From Deroplatys truncata (taxonomy: Eukaryota; Arthropoda; Insecta; Mantodea; Mantidae): 64,000 nucleotides of DNA. Shown piece after piece: positions 11,219 to 23,070 of this stretch; position 1 is the stretch's first letter; each line of letters begins with the position of its first letter. The stretch covers positions 40,601,501 to 40,665,500 of the forward strand of contig CM060989.1 of assembly GCA_030765065.1 (NCBI GenBank), read 5' to 3'. The position numbers and the translations under genes were made by a program. The notes under the pieces are model-generated. The model was given only the letters and a program-made list of their open reading frames with translations, ran no database searches and was not told the origin of the DNA.

Positions 11219-13404
11219 TATAAAGTATCAAGACCATCATTCCCAATTACAGAATGAATCTTAGATGTTATGAAGCAGTGGCTTCGAGGTCGGGCTATGA
11301 TGATTAACAAAATTTTACAATGAAAGGCTTTACGTAATTTTAGAAAACGAAGAGAGTGCGCTTGCTTCCACTACGTATGGTGTAAACAACTGAGCATGTG
11401 TTTGGATGCATGGTTAGTCACAATGCGGGGACTCTAATTTGAATTATAAGACGTAGAAATTAGCTTACAAGTGCGCTCTTCCGTCCAAGAGTCTGCATAC
11501 TTATCTACGTGAGATGATAATCATTATCATCAGCGTCCTCAAGGCAGCCCATGACGTCCGTTCCGCCTCAGGAACCTCTTCTCAACCTTCGTCAAGCCCA
11601 GTTTCCTGTTGCCTTTCAATGAGGGTTCGCCAATCATTTGTATGCACAAACTTAAAGGGCTCTAAATTAAAGAAAAAGGAAAGGCTTCGAAAGCTGTGCC
11701 TGTAATACATGATCGCCTCTAAAAGTACGAAGTTTTGTTTTCGCTGCATCAAATTTCTTTTCTTCTATATTAAATTATTTGATCTAAAGGTACCATTAAA
11801 CATTTTAGGTGATGATGCAAGAGCCCTATTACTCCTCTCTGTTTATTACTGATACAACTACTGAAATGTTACAATCTTGAACACAGACCTTATATTTTTA
11901 GCCTTTAAAAACAAGTTTTAGCCACCTAAAGGCTCCAAAACTAACAAAATAAGCACTAAAGAGATAGTTTTAGGACTTAAGAATGACCCATCTGCAAAAA
12001 ATGACAAAACGTTGTCAAATATTAACACTAAAAACCTTCTATTTTAGTTCTATGTAATTTTTGTAGCTGCATGACATTTTACACCGTATCATATAGTTAT
12101 TTAAATGTATGCTGTAGCTGTAGCTTATGATTCCTATAAAACTGCACCAAAAACGAAAAGTTTTTGTCAACCTTAAACTGAATCAACCATTCAAGAGATG
12201 CCTTAGGAATCTTTAAATAACGAATTTATATGCACAAATTATTTTTTAAGAGTATCAAGTCAGAAACGGTGTTATTTTAGCTTTAGAATTTTTAAACCCA
12301 TTTCTCTCAGGCTTTCACTCGTCGGATTATTCTCATTTTAAATCGTTCCACACGATGTACTTTTCGGTATTAGTCAATGAAATTTTGTATACCTCCTTGT
12401 TAATACCGGATAAAAACATGAGATAAAGTTTGGTAAATATTAAACAATAATATTCATATTGCGTACATTTTTAAGCAAAAAATTAAATTCTCATATTTAA
12501 CAGTTATTTTATCCAAAACTAGTAGAATAACTAAAAGCTGATCTCTACAACTTATTCATATTTTATTTAAGACTTTATTATAAAATATTTCAAAAAGTAA
12601 TTCAAAACAGTGATAACATAACAAGAAAATCTAATATCTATGGTACTAATTTAAGAATATGCAGAAACTTTGGTGCACATGTTTTATTTTAAACCATGAT
12701 TACTGTATAAAGTTCAAATGAATCGACCAGAAATTATTGATTTTTTAAATTTCATAGACGGGTATCTTTAAAATACAGCTCCATAAGCTAAATATTAGAT
12801 TATAAGTATCTAAAACGTTTTTCCACTTTATAAAATCACAGGAAGTTTAAAAGTGCAATTAAACAGTGATAATTAAAAATTACACAATAACAGAAACAAA
12901 AAAAAATATTAAATTCTTATGACTAAAAACAGGGAAAGCATGGAGAAATCTTGCGAAAGTGTGTATACCAACAATTAATGAAGGAGACAAGGTATGAGAG
13001 TCTCGAAACGACGGAACTACGCCACTGACTATTCTTGTGTTTGGAAGGGCTTTCTGCCGTACTGCAGTCACCGATAAATACCAACAGTGACAAAGAGACC
13101 TAGGGGGGGCAAGTATTGCTTCTCTTTATACAACCGAGTGAATCTAAAGTGCTAAAATAAAGCAGTTTTTTCCTGGAATGTCTCATTACTACAACCAACC
13201 GCATGATATCAACACTTTATCTTTCATTCTGCATGAACAAATATAATGAAACCATAAAATGTTAAAACTGACAATTTTAGGCTCTAGAACCTTAAAATAG
13301 ATCTCAATGATCAAAATAGCAAGTTTAGGCGCCATAAAACCCCTTACATACAGTTATATTTTATATAAAGCTTAACTAGTTTTAGTTTATTAGTATCATA
13401 AAAA
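11219..13404. other. Intergenic DNA, no gene seen
   Basis: About 2.2 kb with no recognised coding region. 11510-11700 is less AT-rich and begins with a short TCAT-type simple tract, but no retroelement motif was recognised there. On the minus strand CAGTGGCGTAG at 13018-13028 resembles hAT-like termini; no partner end was found within reach. The rest is AT-rich DNA. Confidence 0.5.
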
Positions 13405-14242
13405 TCTGATATGTTCACTCATATGACTCGCTCTACTCTTGCACAAACTATTTTTACAAACGCTTATTCTCCATCTACTTCATCTTAATCTACTAGAGTT
13501 ATTCTTATTGCTAATTTTCTGTAGATACAAGGGGAATGTGGTAGCTTTAAGCGACAGTCAAATCTTTTAAGAGCTGGTTGCTATGTAGAGCATTCCATTC
13601 TCTTTGCATATCCAGGACATTAAAAAAAAGACTAACGAATTCCCATTTGAGAAAATGTATAACTATTGAAAAATTCAAACAAATAACAAGTAATATCTCA
13701 GAAATGATTCACTCGACAAAAAAAAGTGCATGACAAGTTGTGTATTTTAACGAGATCTACACTTTTGGTGTAGTAAAATTTTATATATCTCTTACGGTTT
13801 ACCAGTTATGCGAAAGTCATTCAGAATGAAGAGAACTTTTGGGGACATTCCCAGAAAATTCAAGGCATACATTTCATTTGCCATAAACATACCTTAAACA
13901 TATGATATTTTAATAAAAATCCTTATAGCAACTTTTGAGGAAACAAAAAATTTCGAAAAATGTTCCATGTAAACAGTAGTCTGGGGAGGGGGGATTTTCT
14001 TGAAAATCTTTATGTCGTATCCTTGGAAGACACTATACTCAAATACCAAGTTAGGTATTTATTCGACTTTTCGTTTTTGAGTTAAGCTGTTCACAGACAG
14101 TGACACACATACGAACATGCTTCCAAAAATGCTTTATTTGGATTCAGGACACCTCAAAACATGTATTTCCGGTGAAATCTTTGTATCGAATTTTTGGGTG
14201 GAATCCAATACTTCCCCTACTTACTATACGTAGTAGAGAAAA
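13405..14242 (+). repeat. Family-1b repeat, near full length
   Basis: It begins TCTGATATGTTCACTC after an A-run and includes all internal blocks of subfamily 1b. It ends CGTAGTAGAGAAAATAAAAA. The microsatellite position is reduced to a CAGACAGTGACACAC tract. Both boundaries are sharp, so this copy is useful for defining the ends. Confidence 0.88.
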
Positions 14243-14964
14243 TAAAAATGGACATATAGCCTAAAATCCAAGGTCTTTTGATCATACACTCAAAAATGGA
14301 TGAAAGAAGTGACAGACAGACAGGCAAGACTAGAAAATCTCGGCTACTTTAAACCCACTTATTCTAATTATTCTTCTGCAGTCAATTGAGGTTAACAACT
14401 ATGACGAAGGGAAAAACAAATCAGTGGCTATGTTTCGCTTAATGAATTTAAATGGATACTTTTAATCGAGAAACTCGTTATCATTGTACTTTTATTACCA
14501 ATTGTTTCTGTTAGTATTTATTTTATTTCCTTTGATATCTGACAGGTTCATAAATAGTTATCCCTCTTTTTTTTGCAATAAACAGTTGTGACGTTAATCA
14601 GAACACGTACTAATGTGGAAAATAATGGAGATAGTAATTTGCAGGACACGTTTACATTTGCAAGAGCTCGACCTCGTTTCGCCTCGAAACACAGACCGCT
14701 GGCTTACAAACTATTTCTAGTTATGTGTCCGCACTAAACAGGGACATATGAAATCCTGCTTGGAGAAACTGCCCGCACTTACCCAGGCCTAATACGGTGT
14801 TACTGTGAATGCAAAACGTGTCATAGATCTATGTGTGTCACATAAATGCCCAAGACATTCTTTCTAAAATGACATTTTATTTTAAAACAGGACAAAGTCG
14901 ATACACATTCTTGATAAAGAATATTACAGAAAAAAAACCCGCAATGCTAACGACTTTGAAATAA
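14243..14964. other. Intergenic DNA, no gene seen
   Basis: About 0.7 kb without recognised repeats, coding segments or tRNA-like boxes. Confidence 0.5.
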
Positions 14965-15197
14965 ATGTGTGTTACATTCATATGACTTTCCCTACCAATA
15001 TTATTACTTTATCTACCATGTACATAGTAGACAGATGATGTATTGCATTCCATACAAAAATTAAAGTCGACATTTCATCATAAATACATGTTTTGAGGCC
15101 CCCGAATAAAGGCAAGCATTTTTAAAATACAGCATAACACACAAACAAAAAGTCGGATGCATACAAAACTTGGATTTAAGTTCACTATCTTCCAAAG

Positions 15198-16396
15198 CAG
15201 CCAAAATAATTCTGGATGGAAGACCCATTGAACATAACAGTTTTAATTATCTATGTTGCTATATCACTTATTTAAAAAAAATCTGATGTGTTACACTCAC
15301 ATGACCTTCTCTAATCTTGTACAAACTATTTTTAAAACTTATTCTCCATCTATTTCATATTAATCGAGATAAACATTTACAGACTCTATCTTATTCTAAG
15401 TTTCTTGTAGATGTAAGGGAAATATATATATTTACAAGGGCAATATAGAAATACAGTAGCCTTTAAGCATATACATATCTCTTAATAGCTGGTTGCTAGG
15501 TGCAGCACCATTCTCTTTGCCACAGATTAATACTCTTTGTATATCCAAGACAAAAAAATGAATAACGAATTCCCACTTGAGAAAATAAGTATTGTAAAAT
15601 TTAACGGAATAACAAGCAATATCTCGAAAATGGTTCACTCAACAAAAAAAATGTATATGACATAAATTGTGTATTTTAACGCGATCTACATATTTTGTGT
15701 AGTAAAATTTTGTCTATCTCTTATGGTTTACCAGTTATGCAAAAGTGGTTCACAATGAAGAATACTTTTGGAGACATTCCCAGAAAATTCAAGATATACA
15801 TTTTATTTGTCATAAAATATCTTAAACATATGATATTTTAATCAAAATCGTTAGTCATTTTTGAGAAAATTAAAGTTTCCGAAAAATGTTCCATGTAAAG
15901 GGAGTCTGCGGTGGGGGGGTTTTCTTGAAAACCTTCGTGTTGCATCTCTGGAAGATACTGAACCTAAAAACCAAGTTTGGTGTTTAACCGACTGTTCGTT
16001 TCTGAGTTATGCTGTTCACAGACACACAGACACACACACACACGGATATGTTTCCAAAAATGCTTTTTTTTTTGGATTCACGGGGTCTCAAAACATATAT
16101 TTCCGGCAAAATCTAGGTATCGAATCTTACTATACGTAGTAGAGAAAGTAGAAATTTTATTACAAGAAAAAATGAAGATATTAGAAATGAATTAAACATT
16201 TTTAAGCTGATGGATAAAATAAATCATTTTAGAGATAACTGGAAAGAACGTTTGTAAAGAATGAAAGATCATCGCATATCAAGGATCATATTGGATTATA
16301 AACCGATCGAAGAAGAGATGGATTCAAATTTTGATTGAGAACCTATGAGACCGGAACAAGTCTAAAAAAAGGCTTAACCAGTGAATGTTGATGATG
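15198..16396 (+). mobile_element. 5'-truncated LINE inserted in a family-1a repeat
   Basis: The insertion is flanked by an 11-bp direct repeat, ATCTTCCAAAG, at 15187-15197 and 16397-16407, which is a target-site duplication within the host repeat. The left piece encodes KIILDGRPIEHNSFNYL, typical of the LINE segment just before the YGSETW region. The right piece (16160-16396) encodes NEDIRNELNIF, ending in the degraded basic tail and a TGATGATGAT tract. A short trinucleotide 3' tail is usual for such elements. About 300 bp of ORF between the two pieces is missing, and a family-1b copy lies in between (15292-16149). The ORF is dead. Confidence 0.85.
15292..16149 (+). repeat. Family-1b repeat nested inside the LINE
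   Basis: It starts TCTGATGTGTTACACTCACA after an eight-A run and ends GTAGTAGAGAAAGT. A short deletion removes the 'tttttgggtggaatacaata' block just before the end. The (CA)n tract lies at about 16020-16042. This copy is the innermost of three nested insertions. Confidence 0.9.
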
Positions 16397-16885
16397 ATCT
16401 TCCAAAGATACGACACAAAGATTTTCAAGAAAATCTCCAACCCCAAACAATCCATTACATGGAAATTGTTTCCAAATGTTTGATTTCCTCAGAAGTGGCT
16501 CTAACGATTTTGATTAAAATACCATATATTAAATGATATTTACACCTCAAATAAAATATATGTCAGTTTTGTGTGAACAGCTTTGTGAAGTCCTCTTCTT
16601 GGGAAGGAATTTTGTATAATCTTGTATAACTGATATACGTTAAAAATAAACAACCTATTTAAAAAATTTGTGTGGTTTAAGACATTTCCAAGATATCCGT
16701 TATTAATGACCAGATTTGTCCAATACTTCGTAAAGTCTTGTTCTCACTATTGCAGAAAATAGAATGGATTTTTAAGGTCCATTTGACTGTCGCTATTCCC
16801 TTTGTATCTATAACGCACGTGTATCGTATATATTTTTGCTAAAGTTTGTCTCTATTAAAAATGTACTGTAGTGTGTATATCCACT

Positions 16886-17572
16886 AGTGGTGGGCCATTG
16901 TTAGTCAATAATAACAACCTATTTGCTTCCCTTTTTATGTAGCGATATTCTGTGTCGAAAACTTTCTTTTAAATTCTATGCATAGAAAAACAAATACTAG
17001 AAATTCATCTTTATTTCGCAATTTGAAAGTATAAACTAATATATGTTTTACACGAAACTCAAACTAAAAACAAGTATTTCCATACACTATACTATCTCAC
17101 GCCTGAAGTACTGATTTGTTTCCGCCAGATTCAGAGATATTGGTCACCGGATTAGGTAAATGTAATGGCTGAGAGTGAGTCACCAAGCCTGGCTGTTGCA
17201 GAAACGTGATTCTGTGCGTCAGCTAAATCAGCTGCATTCACAACTCAGTTAACGCTGCATATTAGATGAGTACCTCTACTCCTTCCTCCATTGTTTTGCA
17301 TGTTTTCATTTTGTCACAAGGGTCTATGGAATGTTGCATAGAAACTCGGTCAAGATCTATCAAGAACTATAGTCCAACAACTATTGCGAGGCCGTAACGT
17401 GAAGTCTCAACTCCTTTTCATTCCTTACCTAGCATAAACTTTCAATAATGCAAAACTTAAAAATTCAAAAGTATCGAAACACTATTGAAGGTTTATCTCA
17501 AAGTATTAGATATATCTCGACACCACCGAGTATCGAGAATATCGAGGTATCGACGGTGTCGATATGGGGCAC
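16886..17572 (-). mobile_element. hAT-like repeat inserted in a family-1a repeat, copy 1
   Basis: Homology with 45440-46244, in opposite orientation, is visible over several blocks, for example TGGTGACTCACTCTCAGCCA, GCTGATTTAGCTGACGCAC, GTTAACTGAGTTGTGA and GGAAACAAATCAG when read on the minus strand. One end reads CCCACCACTA, like the CCCATCACTG end of the other copy, resembling hAT termini. The other end (17400-17572) is rich in TATCGA motifs. No transposase reading frame was recognised, so it is probably non-autonomous. Flanking family-1 sequence resumes on both sides. The terminal repeats are too decayed for a firm class call. Confidence 0.6.
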
Positions 17573-17606
17573 AGAAAGTCAGGTGAATATAACATATAAG
17601 ATAATT

Positions 17607-18529
17607 TTATTTTTTTCTTTCTTTTTAGAAGTATTTTACTACAATGAAAGCAGCTATTTTCAAAATGGAAAGATAGCGTACTTTGGGAAGAAAACCCCGC
17701 ATTTGAGAACACAGTAAGAGTAAGCTGAAGGCGGAATCTTGCAAAAGGAAGGCTTTTATTTGCTAGAAACTTTAGGAAAGGATGGGGTGGAAAAGGACGG
17801 GGCTGCGTCCTTCACATCTCAAATATCTAAAGTCCGGAAAGGAGCGTGCAATGTTTATTGGAAGCCCCAGGGTGGGTTTGTGACCCTGACCCGGCTCAGG
17901 TCGGTGCGGGATTTGGCAAAGGATGAAGAAATATCTGGGCATATGACAACCTCAAGGCTGCAATATACAGGAGGGATGATGATGACCATGACGGAGAAAG
18001 TGGAACAAAAAGAAATGCAGGATGATTGGCTCTAAAATTAAGGAAGAAGAAAAGAATGCGAATATAACAAGAAATGAAAGGAACTTATAAATGAGTCGGC
18101 CGCCTCTCTTTGAAGATGTTTCTGAATGTTCGCAACGAGTCTGCCGCATTAGAAATAGTCCGACGGGGGGCTTTCCTGAGATTAAACGGAAGGGCTGCTC
18201 ATTAGGCTCTCCCAGGGGTGGACTCTTTGCAACCCCTCGTGTCTTAAAATTAGCTTTATTCTCATACAAAAAAGGCTTTTTTTCCACGGTTAGAAGTACC
18301 GACTTAGTCAACAATAAAATAACGTAAAAGTATATGAATTGATGTGAGTAAAGTTATCCTTATGTAAATAATATAGAAAATCTATTGAATTTAAAGGATG
18401 GCTTATAGCTACACTCTTAGAAATATCTAACTATCGATTCGGTTTCCCCTATCCTCCCATATCTACAACGAAAGTGTAATGAAACTATTTCTGAAAAGGT
18501 TTAACTAGATTATCATGAAGTATACACAA
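17607..18529. other. Moderately GC-rich sequence with overlapping open stretches, identity unknown
   Basis: 17726-18260 is distinctly richer in GC than its surroundings. It holds open frames of about 80-120 codons on both strands (17739-18035 plus, 18091-18327 plus, 17952-18314 minus). None contains a motif I recognise, and the plus and minus frames overlap, which argues against assigning one as real. The composition resembles the GC-rich SINEs of this window, but I could not align it to them and found no box A or box B. Confidence 0.4.
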
Positions 18530-19895
18530 AAATATGATAAATTCACATGACTTTCTCTACCCTCTTTCGTTTATTACTGGATATACAAATTATTCTTACT
18601 CAAGCTTATTTTTCTAGTTACATTTTTATCCAAATAAACCTTTACAGAAATAGCTACATTACACATTTTGTTATAGATACAAAGAGAACAGAGACAATCA
18701 AATGTTAAGAACGGGACGCTGTATACTGGCCTTAAAATTCCATATTCTTTTCCATGCAATTACGAGAAACAACTGAATGTTGAAAGGACTTCAAGAAATG
18801 GACAATTCGAACCTTTAATAACGGATATCTCAGAAGCTTATAAATAATGTGTGCTTTAAAGAGATCTACACTTTTTGTGTGGTAGGTTTTCGTTTATCGC
18901 TTAACGTTTACCAGTTATACAAGATTATTTATTTATTTTTCTGAACATAACAGACATAAGCTCAATTACAATGTTCATTACGAAAGTATAGTAACATACA
19001 ATCATTTATAAATCTAACTTGTACAGAAGAAACATACAATAATTACAAATAACAAAAGTTCCGGAGAAGAGGAACGAATAAGAAAAAATAAGGAATAAAT
19101 AAATTGTAATTATAGAATTATTTATAATTTAAATATTTGTATTAAAGTACGAAAAAATAATTATTCACTATTGCATTTTTAACTGAGTTTCAGACTCGTT
19201 GAAAATATCCACACCGAAATAATGAAGTTTGTTATATAAATATACAGTTCTATTTTCATGGATTTCTGTGTTTGCACTTGGGCTGAAAAAATCTTCTTAA
19301 ATGTATTTATTTTATTTGGTACATAAAATAATATATTTGTTTTAATATTAATATCATCAATAATAGTATGTAGTACTTTATGCAGAACAAAATTTCCTCT
19401 GAATAAAGAGGATTAGGCTATTCCCTAAAAATTCAAGATATACATTTTATTTTAATTTAAATGTCTTATATATGGTATTTTAATCAAAATCGTTAGTGCC
19501 ATTTTTTAGAAAATCAAAAATTTCCAAAAATGTTCCATATAAAGTGTAGTTTGGGGTGGGGGCATTTTTGTTGATAAGCCTTTTGTCGCAACTTTGGAAG
19601 ATATTGAACCTCAATTCCCGGTTTGGTCTTTATACGATTTTTCGTTTTTGAGTTATTCTGTTTAGACAAAAACACGCGGACGTTTTCAAAAATGCTTTAT
19701 TTGGATTCAGGGCTCCTCCAAACATGTATTTCCGATGAAATCTCTGTATTGAATTTTTGGGTGGAATGCAGTACTTCCCCTACTTACTATATGTAGTAGA
19801 GAAATAAAAATAAGTTGCCAGTGTTTGTAGAAGCTATATAAAACTAAATGATGGTGGATAGAAAAAGTCATATGAATGTAACACACCAAATTTTT
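18530..19895 (+). repeat. Family-1a repeat with A-ends at both outer edges
   Basis: A forward A-end (ATTCACATGACTTTCTCTAC at 18541-18560) leads into a 1a copy, interrupted at about 18929-19386 by a retroelement 3' end. It continues to the B-end near 19811 (GTAGTAGAGAAATAAAAA). After a 45-bp spacer, a reversed A-end follows (AAAGTCATATGAATGTAACA, 19864-19883). The outermost termini are thus inverted copies of each other over about 40 bp. Confidence 0.8.
18929..19386 (-). mobile_element. Non-LTR retrotransposon 3' end inserted in a family-1a repeat
   Basis: The flanks join to restore the family-1 sequence 'caagattat / acaaaatt', so this is an insertion. Read on the minus strand it ends with an AATAAATAAATAA tail, typical of a retroposed 3' end. 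A frame reading TVYLYNKLHYFGVDIFN near 19260-19190 resembles the C-terminal LYNKLP motif of jockey- and CR1-like LINE ORFs. No clear target-site duplication was found. It is a 5'-truncated dead copy; the clade is uncertain. Confidence 0.6.
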
Positions 19896-20321
19896 GTTTA
19901 GTGAAATTTAATTCTCAAAGTCTTCTAAATCCAAAATGCTGAAAACAAAACAGCATAGCATTCAGCTGTTCATATCAGTACGTAATCATTGCTTCATTTA
20001 AGTAGATATAGGATCTATTTAAAATTGCGTTTTAAGTCTCATTACATGCAAACTTTGATGTCTAAATTCACTTAATTTACTTAGCAATAATAACGCTGAT
20101 TTTAGACCCCGGTGCTACATTAACAAAATAGGGTTTATCGTTTCCGATCCTTTCATAATAAACTCCAGCATACTATTGATAATTTCCCTAAACCGTAGAC
20201 AAAATACGAACAGTTGTGTACTGTTTTTGCCTATTAGGAATATGCTGATTTTTGCTTATGTATCAGGAGAATACTGAGAGGAGGAAATGGCGAATTTTTC
20301 ACCTTTTGCCGCAATTTTTAC
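19896..20321. other. Intergenic DNA, no gene seen
   Basis: No recognised coding region. The first 35 bp (CAAAGTCTTCTAAATCCAA) also occur, slightly changed, at 32229-32247 just after another family-1 copy, so part of this flank may itself be repetitive. Confidence 0.45.
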
Positions 20322-21418
20322 TTTATAAGAGCAAGTATTGTATTTAATCCAAAAATTCGATGTCGAGTTTACATGGGAAATACATGTTTTCATACCCTCT
20401 GATTAAAAATATTTTAGAAAAAGGTCCATGTGTGTATGTGTGTGAACAGCACAATTCATTTCTACAGCATCACGTGTGTGTCACGTATCTTAAATTTTAT
20501 TTTAATTAACGAGCCATTTTTGAGAAAATAAAAAATAAAGAACAATTTTCCATGGAATTTTCCGCCCAAAATTAGATAACGATATTTCACCGGAAATGCA
20601 TGTTTTGAGGACACTGAATAAAACAGAATTTTGAAAAAGAATCGTGTGTGTGTGTGTGTTTGTGAATAGCATAACTCAAAAACGAAACATCGGATAAATC
20701 CCAAACTTTGTTTTTAGGTTTAGCACTTTATAGATTTTCAAGAACATCTCCCCTTCCTAAACTACCCTTTACATGGAATATTTTTCGGAATTTTTAATTT
20801 TCTAAAAAAAGACCTACGATTTTGATTAAAATACCATATATTAAAGATATTTACACGACAAATAAGACGTATATCTTGAATTTTCTGGGAATAGCCTGTG
20901 AAGTCCTCTTCATTCATCAGAAATGTTGTATAATATTGTATAACTGGTAAATGTTAGGTGATACAAGAAAACGTACTACACAAAAAGTGTAGATCTCTTT
21001 AAAATACATAATTTATTTCAAATAACTTTTGTGTAGCATCAGTCATTTCCGAGATATCCATTATTAATGGTTCAATTTGTTCAATAATCTCATTCTTTTC
21101 AAGTTCCGCCGATTTTCAGCTGTTCCTCACGATGTCGTGGAAACAGTATGGAATTTTAAGGCCAGCATATAGCGTCCAGTTCTTAAACATGTGATTATTA
21201 CTATTCCCTTTGTACTTAACGAAGTATACAAAGTAGCAGAGGTTTGTCTCGATTAAAATAAAAACTTTAACTTTAGTAAATGTAATTTGTATACCCACTA
21301 ATAAATGATAGGGAGTAGAGAAAGTCAGATTTTGAAGTTATGCATTTTTCGGTATCGAATGCTTTGGTGGCATGCAATACTTTCTCTTCTTACTATAAGT
21401 AGGAAATAGAGAAAGAAA
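20322..21418 (-). repeat. Cluster of rearranged family-1 fragments
   Basis: Four pieces lie end to end: a reverse B-end fragment (20322-20450), a short forward internal fragment (about 20500-20562), a reverse near-complete 1a copy (20565-21345) whose A-end carries an internal deletion, and a forward B-end fragment (about 21350-21418). The alternating orientations suggest repeated insertion and deletion, or unequal recombination between inverted copies. Confidence 0.75.
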
Positions 21419-21480
21419 AAATTCATGTGAACACTGAAATAGCGAACAAAGATAAACATTTGAAAGTGAGAGTTTCTTAC

Positions 21481-21606
21481 CCCAAGTTAATGCACCAACT
21501 TCTTCTCTTAGGCCGCCTGCGAAGAGCTGAGAGTATTTCAACATGTTGTCATGCCCGGCACTCACACGCGGTAGGAAGAGGTTCACAGTTCGTGCCTCTG
21601 TTTCAG
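21481..21606 (-). CDS. Candidate coding exon, unknown product (speculative)
   Basis: The minus strand carries an open stretch reading RDHIIEHLTETEARTVNLFL and continuing to GGLREEVGALTW. It is followed at once by GGTAAGAAAC, which fits a GT splice donor (GT at 21480-21479). The composition is balanced, not AT-driven, and unlike the surrounding repeats. Upstream, a stop lies about 20 bp before the acidic start, and the possible acceptor near 21610 has a poor pyrimidine tract. I do not recognise the protein. The stretch could be a genuine internal exon of a host gene, or chance. Its neighbours on both sides are repeats and no partner exon was found. Confidence 0.2.
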
Positions 21607-23065
21607 TCAAATGCTCTATTATATGGTCGCAATTACGTTAGATTTGGAAGATATTAGTGAATACACAGACATATCTAGTTCTGAAGTAACAGATTAAGCT
21701 GATAACAGTTATTTTGTTAGTTTCTCAATGAATAAAATAACTAAAACAAACCCCGAGCTTGGCGTTTACCACGCATATCTGGAACAAAAATAAAACACAG
21801 ACTTGGCTTCGCTGCGCCGCATCGGTCGATAATCTACTATTAAGAAGCGAGTCCGGAGGATCGACGTGTGATGCGATTTCCTTCTTATTTTCACGAAAGA
21901 TGATCGGTAGTTCCGACCGAAAGTTATTCCAATCTACTGCGCTAGCAATTCAACTACACCCCTTTCCCCATCAGAACCAGGCACTTTGCTAACCCCACCC
22001 CTATCCCCCTCCCTCGTGGTAGTCGTAAAGTCGACTGGGGTTAGGAGAAGGGAATTCGATTTCCAAGTGTTGAATACTCTCGATATGGGGAAAATCAAAT
22101 CTCGAAAAAAAAGTGGGGAGGGGGGAGGAAGTGGTTAAAGGAGCTCTGGCTCCATCTTATATCAGCAGTAAACGGAATTCTAGCCCCATTCCACTCATTT
22201 CAGCACCACTTGGTCCACCTCTTAACCTCGCCATTTTCAAATACACAAGGGCCACTCAGGACGGAACTGCCTCGAGAACTTCATTACGAGCCAGAATGCT
22301 TGCTAGGGCGATTTTGACGAAATGTGCTTCCGATATTTGTTTCGTATTACTAGAAGGATGCAGTATTATAGACTATTTCACACGCGAAACCACTGCTACA
22401 CTTGATTGCTAACCTAATTCCAGTGTGTACCCAGCTTTTGGCTCAGTCCACGTCTCCTAATGTTTTTAAAATGCAATGCCTCGCACAGAATTGAAAGTAC
22501 ACCGTTTATTTAACCATAAAAACTTAAACAAATAAACAGGGGCGTCTTTTATTTGTGATTTTTTAAAACGAATTCGAGTTTCGTTTTTAAATTTTCGCAT
22601 TTTCTGTTAATAAAAGAAAATCGCGGTTAATTTGTCTTATGCAATACAAATATTATATTTTACGTAAAATTGAATTATTAATACCTCAAGAAGTGTTGTG
22701 TTTAAGAGAGATACAACTTATTATTTTTGAAAGCATATTTATGTTTGGTAGTAAATTTTAAATTAAATGTTGTTATTTCTTCTTCACTATCAAGGATTAA
22801 GCTTGCAGCCGCTTCCCTCTTCATCCAACCTTACGTCGTCCTATTTCTAGTCTTCCTTCCGATTTGTATTTTATTATTTGTTTCTCTATTTTTCCTTTCC
22901 CATTCTTTTACTATGTCGTAGTTAATCATTTTACTGCATATGTTCATTAAGAGAAACTATTTTTAATTCCGCTCTTATTTATTCGTTTCATATTTGAATC
23001 AATATTGCATAACCTTTTACTTTTCTTAAAAAGTTTATCTGTGCAGTCTGTATGCTTTCTTCTTT
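21607..23065. other. Low-repeat sequence, no firm gene
   Basis: 21760-22480 is less AT-rich than average. It contains an open stretch of about 99 codons (22113-22412, plus) and an overlapping set of short frames, none recognised. No known repeat of this window maps here. 22500-22980 is AT-rich and featureless. Confidence 0.45.
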
Positions 23066-23070
23066 TTTAC

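Larger units (their letters stand above)
14965..17606 (-). repeat. Family-1a repeat, split by two large insertions
   Basis: The host copy consists of a forward A-end (GTGTTACATTCATATGACTT, 14968-14987), then a reverse-orientation copy starting at its B-end near 15003. That copy is interrupted at 15187-16407 by a LINE, resumes at 16397, and is interrupted again near 16886-17572 by a hAT-like repeat. It finishes with a reverse A-end at 17573-17606 (AGTCAGGTGAATATAACA). The flanking pieces join to give a continuous family-1a consensus, so the insertions are younger than the host copy. Confidence 0.85.

Noticed and set aside
18091..18327. Proline/arginine-rich frame as a coding exon
   Set aside because: The opposite strand is open over the same stretch, no splice signals fit, and no family is recognised; left as unknown sequence.
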